A stretch of 14,300 nucleotides of DNA, taken from an uncultured Eubacteriales bacterium. Its GTDB lineage: Bacteria > Bacillota > Clostridia > Oscillospirales > Oscillospiraceae. Positions 1 to 4,759 of the stretch are shown here, piece after piece; position 1 is the first letter of the stretch, and each line of letters starts with the position of its first letter. Under the pieces are notes generated by a model. It ran no database searches. It saw nothing but the letters and a program-made list of their open reading frames with translations, and was not told the DNA's origin. The DNA lies in the NCBI GenBank assembly GCA_934597725.1, contig CAKTSK010000039.1:1-14300 (forward strand). The letters are read 5' to 3'. Both the position numbers and the translations under genes were made by a program.

Positions 1-14
1 AGAAAGCAGGCCCC

Positions 15-148
15 GCCACGGGCAGTGGCCCCCCGGAGGCGGCGCCTCCAACATCCGTTGCCTATGGTAGGCAAATCTCCGCCGTGGAGCACGGCCCCCA
101 GTCAGACCAACGCCGTTGGTCCCCACCTGCCTCTGCCTGCCGGCAGAG
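15..148. repeat. Array of six consecutive short inverted repeats downstream of pth
   Basis: Six small inverted repeats of different sequence follow one another with gaps of 5 to 9 bases. They are 15-29 (GCCAC/GTGGC), 35-49 (GGAGGC/GCCTCC), 58-74 (TTGCCTA/TAGGCAA), 81-95 (GCCGTG/CACGGC), 105-121 (GACCAACG/CGTTGGTC, one-base centre) and 131-148 (CTCTGCC/GGCAGAG). All arms are perfect, 5 to 8 bp, and four can be drawn as hairpins with three-base loops. No T-tract follows on either strand, so it does not look like an ordinary terminator. In the pth sense it would form the 3' untranslated region. It may continue past the left edge. Whether it acts as RNA or DNA is unknown. Confidence 0.6.
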
Positions 149-150
149 CC

Positions 151-744
151 TCAGCCATTGAATTTGGCCATAGCCTTCTCCACGCCCTCTGCCAGCAGGC
201 AGGCCACCGCATCCGCCGCCCGCCCGATGGCCTCCTCCATGGCGGCCCTGTCCGGCCCCACGAACTTGCTCAGGACCCAGTCGGCCATGTCGCTGTCAGG
301 ATGGGGCTTGCCCCCCACCCCCACCTTGATCCGGGGGAACTGATCGCTGCCTAGATGGGAAATGATGTTCTTCAAGCCGTTGTGGCCCCCCGCCGAGCCG
401 CTGCGGCGCACCCGCAGCTTGCCCTGGGGCAGGGAGACGTCGTCGGAGATCACCAGGACCCGCTCCGGGGGGATCTTATAAAACCGGGCCGCCTGGCCCA
501 CGGCCTCGCCGGAGAGATTCATATAGGTGGTGGGCTTCATGAGCAGCACCGACTGCCCCCCCACCGTCACGGTGTTGGTCAGGGCCTTGAACTTCAGCTT
601 CTGCACAGGCACGTCCGCCCGCTGGGCCAGCTCGTCAACCACCAGAAAGCCCACGTTGTGCCGGGTCCACTCATACTTGGGGCCGGGGTTGCCCAGGCCC
701 ACCACCAGCCACGCTGCCGGGCCGGAACGAGAAAAAGAAAACAT
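151..744 (-). CDS. pth: Peptidyl-tRNA hydrolase
   Basis: This cytosolic enzyme cleaves the ester bond of peptidyl-tRNA released from stalled ribosomes and so recycles tRNA. The 197-residue product matches the usual family length of about 190. The N-terminal GLGNPG (16-21) is followed by TRHNVGF, whose His29 is the expected catalytic histidine. KPTTYMNLSG (about 70-79) and GGHNGL (119-124) carry the substrate-binding asparagines, and Asp101/Asp102 occupy the position of the catalytic aspartate. The ATG at 744 is preceded by an AGAGG ribosome binding site; no internal Met offers a better start, so the ten-residue leader before the core fold is real. It lies behind prs on the same strand but is separated from it by a strong terminator and has its own promoter. 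Confidence 0.97.
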   Translation of the reverse strand: MFSFSRSGPAAWLVVGLGNPGPKYEWTRHNVGFLVVDELAQRADVPVQKLKFKALTNTVTVGGQSVLLMKPTTYMNLSGEAVGQAARFYKIPPERVLVISDDVSLPQGKLRVRRSGSAGGHNGLKNIISHLGSDQFPRIKVGVGGKPHPDSDMADWVLSKFVGPDRAAMEEAIGRAADAVACLLAEGVEKAMAKFNG

Positions 745-787
745 ATCGGATACCTCTTCTTTGTCAGGATATGATTTGCAACGCCCG

Positions 788-816
788 ATTATAGCACACC
801 GGGCCGGAAAACAAAA
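788..816 (-). promoter_or_regulatory. Probable pth promoter with extended -10
   Basis: Read on the minus strand, a perfect TATAAT (788-793) is preceded by TGC, giving an extended -10 element. The -35 region (811-816, TTTTGT) matches the consensus poorly, as is common for extended -10 promoters. It lies about 45 bases upstream of the pth ATG and after the prs terminator, so it would let pth be transcribed independently of prs. Confidence 0.6.
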
Positions 817-850
817 GCGCCGCCGGCAGGAAGACGCCGGGCGGGCGCAA

Positions 851-890
851 AAATCCTCCCGGCCCCTGTGGAAGAGGGGGCCGGGAGGCT
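851..890 (-). terminator. Intrinsic terminator of prs
   Basis: On the minus strand a perfect 12-bp GC-rich stem (arms 879-890 and 857-868, CCTCCCGGCCCC and its complement) with a 10-base loop is followed by ATTTTT. It lies 22 bases beyond the prs stop codon and is placed to end prs transcription before pth. Confidence 0.9.
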
Positions 891-912
891 GGGAGGTGGA
901 AGAGGACGGCCC

Positions 913-1872
913 TCAGACAAACAGCCGGGAGACCGAATCCTCGTTGTAGATGAAGCTGATGGCGTCGGCCAGCATGGGAGCGGCGGAGAGATACTTGATC
1001 TTCTCGCTCTTGGCCCCCTCCTTGGCGGGAATGGTGTCCAGGAACAGGACCTCCTTGATGGGGCTTTCCTCAATGCGCTTGATCGCCGGGCCGGAGAGGA
1101 CGCCGTGGGACGCGCAGGCAAACACCTCCGTGGCGCCGCCCAGCTCCACCAGAGCCTTGGCAGCCCCGCAGAGAGAGCCGGCCGTGTCCACCATGTCGTC
1201 CAGCAGGATCACCCGCTTGTCCCGCACATCGCCGATGATGCTCATGACCTCGGACTGGTTGGCCTTCTGCCGGCGCTTGTCCACGATGGCCATGGTCATG
1301 CCCAGCTTCTGGGCAAAGGTCCGGGCCCGGGCCACAGAACCCACGTCGGGAGAGACGACCATGGTGTTGTCCGTGTCGTCGCCGAAGCGGGTCTTGAAAT
1401 AGTTGACGAACAAGGGGCTGCCCAGCAGATTGTCCACCGGGATGTCGAAAAAGCCCTGGATCTGGGCTGCGTGCAGGTCCATGGTGAGCACCCGGTCCGC
1501 GCCGGCAGAGGTGAGCATGTTGGCCACCAGCTTGGCGGAAATGGGGTCCCGGGGCTTGGCCTTCCGGTCCTGGCGGGCATAGCCGAAATAGGGGATCACG
1601 GCAGTGATCCGGCCGGCGGAGGCCCGCTTGAAGGCGTCGATCATCACCAGCAGCTCCATCAGGTTGTCGTTGACGGGAGAGCAGGTGGACTGGATGACAA
1701 ACACGTCCGAGCCACGGACGGTTTCATAGATGGAGACGAAGCATTCTCCGTCGGAAAAGCTGCCGCACTGCAGGTCGCCCAGGGGCAGGCGAAGCTCTTT
1801 GCAAATGGCTTCCGCCAGGGCGTGGTTGGAGTTGCCGCTGAAAATCTTCAGATCCTTGCCATGTGAGATCAT
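913..1872 (-). CDS. prs: Ribose-phosphate pyrophosphokinase (PRPP synthetase, class I)
   Basis: This enzyme makes 5-phosphoribosyl-1-pyrophosphate from ribose 5-phosphate and ATP, feeding purine, pyrimidine, histidine, tryptophan and NAD synthesis. The 319-residue product has the usual length. Visible signatures are YFGYARQDRK near residue 95-104, MDLHAAQIQGFF near 131-142 (metal and ribose-phosphate region) and the PRPP-binding loop VILLDDMVDTAGS. The ATG at 1872 follows an AGAGG ribosome binding site about nine bases upstream. It is a monocistronic unit with a promoter near 1962 and a strong terminator at 851-890. In many Firmicutes prs lies close to pth, as here. Identification is secure. 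Confidence 0.98.
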   Translation of the reverse strand: MISHGKDLKIFSGNSNHALAEAICKELRLPLGDLQCGSFSDGECFVSIYETVRGSDVFVIQSTCSPVNDNLMELLVMIDAFKRASAGRITAVIPYFGYARQDRKAKPRDPISAKLVANMLTSAGADRVLTMDLHAAQIQGFFDIPVDNLLGSPLFVNYFKTRFGDDTDNTMVVSPDVGSVARARTFAQKLGMTMAIVDKRRQKANQSEVMSIIGDVRDKRVILLDDMVDTAGSLCGAAKALVELGGATEVFACASHGVLSGPAIKRIEESPIKEVLFLDTIPAKEGAKSEKIKYLSAAPMLADAISFIYNEDSVSRLFV

Positions 1873-1961
1873 CGTAACATCCTCTCGCTTTTGTAGTTCA
1901 TAGTTCCTCGGTTTGCACGTTGCGCTTGCGCCGTCAGGCGGCGGCGCCCCTGTCTGGCCCC

Positions 1962-1970
1962 ATTATAACA
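1962..1970 (-). promoter_or_regulatory. Probable prs promoter, extended -10
   Basis: On the minus strand TGTTATAAT (1962-1970) gives a perfect -10 with a TGN extension. No good -35 hexamer lies 16-18 bases upstream, but several T-tracts do, which could compensate as an UP element. It would give a leader of about 80 bases containing the inverted repeat at 1928-1947. Confidence 0.6.
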
Positions 1971-2082
1971 AAACGGCAATAAAAATGCACCCGTTTTCGG
2001 CAAAAAATTTGGGAAAAACTTAGAAAGATTTTGCAGGATTTTTTGCATCTGAGGGGCCGGGCGGAGAAATCCGGGAAAAGAG

Positions 2083-2111
2083 TTGTCAGAACAGGCCGGC
2101 CGTGCTACAAT
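2083..2111 (+). promoter_or_regulatory. Sigma-A promoter of the foldase gene
   Basis: TTGTCA (2083-2088) and TACAAT (2106-2111) are separated by exactly 17 bases, with TGC directly before the -10. This is a near-consensus vegetative promoter, and predicts a leader of about 80 bases before the ATG at 2199. Confidence 0.82.
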
Positions 2112-2127
2112 GTTGCACATCGTTTCC

Positions 2128-2156
2128 CCCGGCGCGCCTGTGCAGGCGGGGCCGGG
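2128..2156 (+). other. Stable hairpin in the foldase mRNA leader
   Basis: CCCGGC (2128-2133) pairs with GCCGGG (2151-2156), and inside it CGCCTG (2135-2140) pairs with CAGGCG (2143-2148), with only a 1 by 2 internal loop between the stems. No T-tract follows, so it is not a terminator. It lies about 10 bases after the expected transcription start and 42 bases before the start codon. It may stabilise the 5' end or regulate translation; this role is inferred. Confidence 0.55.
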
Positions 2157-2198
2157 CAACCCACTGTTTCACATTCACAGATAAGGAGATCGTATCGT

Positions 2199-3569
2199 AT
2201 GAAAAACATGATGCGCCGCGCCCTGGGCGTGGTCCTGACCCTGGGGCTGACGGTGTCGCTGCTCAGCGGCTGCGGCGGCCCGGACCCGGTGAAGGACGTG
2301 ATGGGCTACAGCAGTTCCACGGTCATGTTCACCGTCAACGGCAGAGACGTGACCGCCGGACAGTATTTCTTCTGGCTGGCCGACCAGGCCGACCAGGCGT
2401 CCTCTTACCTGAACCTCATGGCCGGGGAGGAGACCGACGGCATCCCCTGGGACATGGAGATCGAGGAGGGCGTCACCGCCGCCGACAGCGTGAAGGAGGC
2501 GGCCAAGCAGTACGCCATCATGTACAGCGTGGTGGAGTCCAAGGGCCAGGAGAAGGGATACTCCTACACCGAGGAGGACAAGAAAGCCTATCAGGAGGAC
2601 CTGGCCACCATCGTCGAGCAGATGGGCGGCGAGGAGAGCTTCCAGACCTGGCTCAAGGGCAAGTGCGTGACGGAAAAGGGCTTTGAGCGCATCAGCTCCG
2701 TCAGCGCCATCAACGAGCACATGGCCCGGGGCCTGTTCCGGGAGGGCAGCGAGGACGCTCCCACCGCCGAGGAGTTACAGCAGTACGCCGAGCAGCAGGA
2801 CCTGCTGGCGGCCAAGCACATCCTGCTGCTGACCAAGGACATGACCACCGGGAAGGCCTATGACGCAGAGAAAGCCGCCGCCCAGAAGGCCAAGGCCGAG
2901 GAGCTGCTGGCCCAGCTCCAGGCTGTCACCGACCCCGCCGAGCTGGCCAAGAAGTTCGACGAGCTGATGCAGGCCAACAGCGAGGACAGCGGCCTGGCCG
3001 CCAACCCCGACGGCTATGTGTTCACCGCCGGGGAAATGGTGGAAGCCTTTGAGCAGGGGACCCGCGCCCTGGAGTTTGGCCAGATGAGCGGCCTGGTGGA
3101 GAGCGAGTACGGCTACCACATCATCCTCCGGCAGGACCCGGCCCAGGTGGAAGCCATCCGCCAGCAGTGGGAGGGCCAGAAGATGATGGAGCTGTCCGCC
3201 CAGTGGGTGGAGGAGGCCGAGGTGGAGACCACCGAGACCTTCGACAACCTGTCCGTGGCAGACTTCTATGAAAAGCTCACCGCCTACCGCGACACCCTGA
3301 TGAAGGAGAGCGAGGAGGAGGCCGGCACCACCGACGGCCAGACCAACAACGGCGAGGGCCAGACCGACGCGGAAGAAGGTAAGACCGATGCCGCCGAGGG
3401 TGAGGCCAACACCGAGGAGGGCAAGACCGACGCCGCCGAGGGCGAGGCCAACACCGAGGAGGGCAAGGCTGACGCTGCCGAGGGCGAGGCCAACACCGAG
3501 GAAGGCAAGACTGATGCCGCCGAGGACGGCAAGACCGACGCCGCAGACACCAACCAGCAGACCCAATAA
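2199..3569 (+). CDS. PrsA/SurA-like peptidylprolyl isomerase lipoprotein with acidic repeat tail
   Basis: This is a predicted extracytoplasmic foldase that helps exported proteins fold on the outer face of the membrane. The start at 2199 is chosen because it follows AAGGAG (2183-2188) and opens a lipoprotein signal peptide: basic MKNMMRR, a hydrophobic stretch, then lipobox LLSGC with Cys25 as the lipidated residue. An N-terminal SurA-like helical part is followed by a parvulin-type PPIase domain at about 200-310, beginning AKHILL and ending YGYHIILRQ. The last 100 residues are acidic and low complexity, with repeats of EEGKTDAAEGEANT. The product is 456 residues, longer than typical PrsA (about 290) because of the long N-terminal part and the tail. 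Its own promoter and terminator make it a single-gene unit. The family call is firm; client proteins are unknown. Confidence 0.88.
   Translation: MKNMMRRALGVVLTLGLTVSLLSGCGGPDPVKDVMGYSSSTVMFTVNGRDVTAGQYFFWLADQADQASSYLNLMAGEETDGIPWDMEIEEGVTAADSVKEAAKQYAIMYSVVESKGQEKGYSYTEEDKKAYQEDLATIVEQMGGEESFQTWLKGKCVTEKGFERISSVSAINEHMARGLFREGSEDAPTAEELQQYAEQQDLLAAKHILLLTKDMTTGKAYDAEKAAAQKAKAEELLAQLQAVTDPAELAKKFDELMQANSEDSGLAANPDGYVFTAGEMVEAFEQGTRALEFGQMSGLVESEYGYHIILRQDPAQVEAIRQQWEGQKMMELSAQWVEEAEVETTETFDNLSVADFYEKLTAYRDTLMKESEEEAGTTDGQTNNGEGQTDAEEGKTDAAEGEANTEEGKTDAAEGEANTEEGKADAAEGEANTEEGKTDAAEDGKTDAADTNQQTQ
3372..3524 (+). repeat. 42-bp in-frame tandem repeat in the foldase C-terminus
   Basis: Three full 42-base units (3372-3413, 3414-3455, 3456-3497) and a 27-base partial unit (3498-3524) encode EEGKTDAAEGEANT repeats. 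The final GKTDAAD (3528-3548) is a degenerate echo. Units differ mostly at synonymous third positions, with one Thr to Ala change in unit three, so the peptide has been conserved more than the DNA. Confidence 0.9.
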
Positions 3570-3578
3570 CATCACGAA

Positions 3579-3612
3579 CCCGCCGCCGACGCTGTGTCGG
3601 CGGCGGGTTTTT
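3579..3612 (+). terminator. Intrinsic terminator of the foldase gene
   Basis: A perfect 12-bp stem (CCCGCCGCCGAC, 3579-3590, with its complement at 3596-3607), a five-base loop and TTTTT (3608-3612) lie 10 bases after the stop codon. Confidence 0.93.
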
Positions 3613-3656
3613 GCATCCAACCGGGGAAGGGGATTCTATAAAGTTTTTCTGTATTT

Positions 3657-3683
3657 AGTCGATATACTATATAGAGAGTCGAT
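3657..3683 (+). promoter_or_regulatory. Possible promoter and operator-like repeat of the orphan gene
   Basis: TATACT (3663-3668) is a good -10 match about 38 bases before the start codon, but no convincing -35 lies 16-18 bases upstream. The 7-mer AGTCGAT occurs at 3657-3663 and 3677-3683, exactly 20 bp apart, so the repeats lie on the same helix face and bracket the -10. This could be a regulator site; it is only suggestive. Confidence 0.35.
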
Positions 3684-3705
3684 TTGTGACAGTTAGGAGG
3701 ATGGT

Positions 3706-4575
3706 ATGATGTATCTCGCAAATGCAACGGGTGCCTTTCCTGGCGGCGGGGGCGGCGTTTTCCAAAGGAACAACCTGCTCGCAGCAAATGCAGGTCTCTT
3801 CCTGCCCGCCGAGCAGCCGCAAACTGCCCTGCAAAAGATCTCAGACCGGATCATCGACAAGCAGGCAAACGCGGAGCAGCTGGAAGCGCTGTCCAGAGCT
3901 GCCCAACTTCGCAAAGATACCTATGTGGAAACCGATGCCGCTTCTTCTCTGGAGGAAGCGCCCGATGACTTGTTGAAGATGTGCCTGCGCGTGTTCAAGA
4001 TCCATGAGATGTATTCTGAAAACTATGCACAGGAATTGGCCGACTTTAAGACGCAGCTGCAAGAGTGGGACAAGACCCTGCAGGAGTATCAGGAGATCCT
4101 GGACGGAAAGGTTCCCCTGCAAGAGGGGCAGACCATGGAAGCTGTTCTGCTGTCCTATACCCAGGCCAAGCAGGATAGGACCAAGTTTTTCGAGGATGGG
4201 ATCGCCCACCTCAACGAGAGTTACGGGTACAGTGAGTTCATGTCCGACCAAACGGTCGACCGTTTTATGCAGCGGGTGATGGGACGGAACAACATTGCCG
4301 GAAAAGATCCTTCTGTCTGGAAGATCGACCCGTCTGCCGCAGACATTTCTGCGGAGATCGACCGGGTATTGTCGGAGGTCCATGGGGTCACAGCGGAGTT
4401 CCGGCAAGGGATCGACCGCCTTTGCGATCTCTTGCAGGAGCGGGGAGAAGAAGAGAAGTATCAAAGCTATCGAAACTCCTGGACAGATCCGGCAAACTCC
4501 TATTTTGAGCGGGACCGGACGATCCAGCAAATGACGATCGAGTGGTTAAAGAGCGGACCGCTGCAAAAGCTCTGA
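3706..4575 (+). CDS. Hypothetical protein, helical/coiled-coil rich
   Basis: I do not recognise this 289-residue protein. It follows a perfect AGGAGG (3695-3700); either of two adjacent ATGs (3706 or 3709) could start it, the second with the better spacing. It has no signal peptide or membrane segment. The first 35 residues contain a GGGGG run and look disordered. From about residue 40 it is charged and mainly helical, with probable coiled coil around 110-140 (EL-DFKTQLQEWDKTLQEYQEIL). The C-terminal half contains YGYSEFMSDQTVDRFMQRVMGR and ends in Asp/Glu/Arg-rich helices. Its GC content is visibly lower than that of its neighbours and its codon choice is less biased, which may mark acquisition by transfer. 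It has a strong terminator of its own and no functional link to the adjacent genes. A cytosolic structural or effector-like role is possible but unsupported. Confidence 0.85.
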   Translation: MMYLANATGAFPGGGGGVFQRNNLLAANAGLFLPAEQPQTALQKISDRIIDKQANAEQLEALSRAAQLRKDTYVETDAASSLEEAPDDLLKMCLRVFKIHEMYSENYAQELADFKTQLQEWDKTLQEYQEILDGKVPLQEGQTMEAVLLSYTQAKQDRTKFFEDGIAHLNESYGYSEFMSDQTVDRFMQRVMGRNNIAGKDPSVWKIDPSAADISAEIDRVLSEVHGVTAEFRQGIDRLCDLLQERGEEEKYQSYRNSWTDPANSYFERDRTIQQMTIEWLKSGPLQKL

Positions 4576-4604
4576 GACGCACACATCCAAAACATGGCTT
4601 GCCG

Positions 4605-4647
4605 GCAGCGGCCGAAGGGGATGGTCCCCTTTGGCCGCTGCTTTTTT
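4605..4647 (+). terminator. Intrinsic terminator of the orphan gene
   Basis: A 17-bp stem (4605-4621 with 4625-4641, one G-T pair) with a three-base loop is followed by six T residues (4642-4647), 29 bases after the stop codon. It isolates this gene from the ATPase downstream. Confidence 0.95.
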
Positions 4648-4759
4648 CGGCCCGCCGGGACCGGCGGAAAATTTGGGCCGGCTCACAGGCTTTGACAAAA
4701 TCACCCCGCCCCCTTCCGCTATGCTGGGGACAAGCAAAGGAGAAAGGGGCGCGAACGCC

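Larger units (their letters stand above)
1873..2198. other. Divergent intergenic region between prs and the foldase gene
   Basis: This 326-base stretch holds no convincing gene. It contains the prs promoter (near 1962), the foldase promoter (2083-2111), and a run of A/T tracts (about 1981-2045) between them that may bend DNA or act as UP elements for either promoter. It also contains a GCGCCG/CGGCGC inverted repeat (1928-1947) in the prs leader and a larger hairpin in the foldase leader (2128-2156). Confidence 0.75.

Noticed and set aside
1..150. Open frame continuing after the pth stop codon on the minus strand
   Set aside because: It has no good ribosome binding site or convincing start, and the DNA is better explained by the hairpin array; a gene start near 54 (ATG) cannot be judged because the window ends.
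868..1866. Long open frame on the plus strand opposite prs
   Set aside because: It is antisense to prs, has Gly/His/Val-rich low-complexity composition and no signal for translation; it is a shadow of high-GC codon use.
4692..4725. TTGACA followed by TATGCT before the ATPase gene
   Set aside because: The spacer is 22 bases, too long for a normal promoter; the ATPase promoter remains unidentified.
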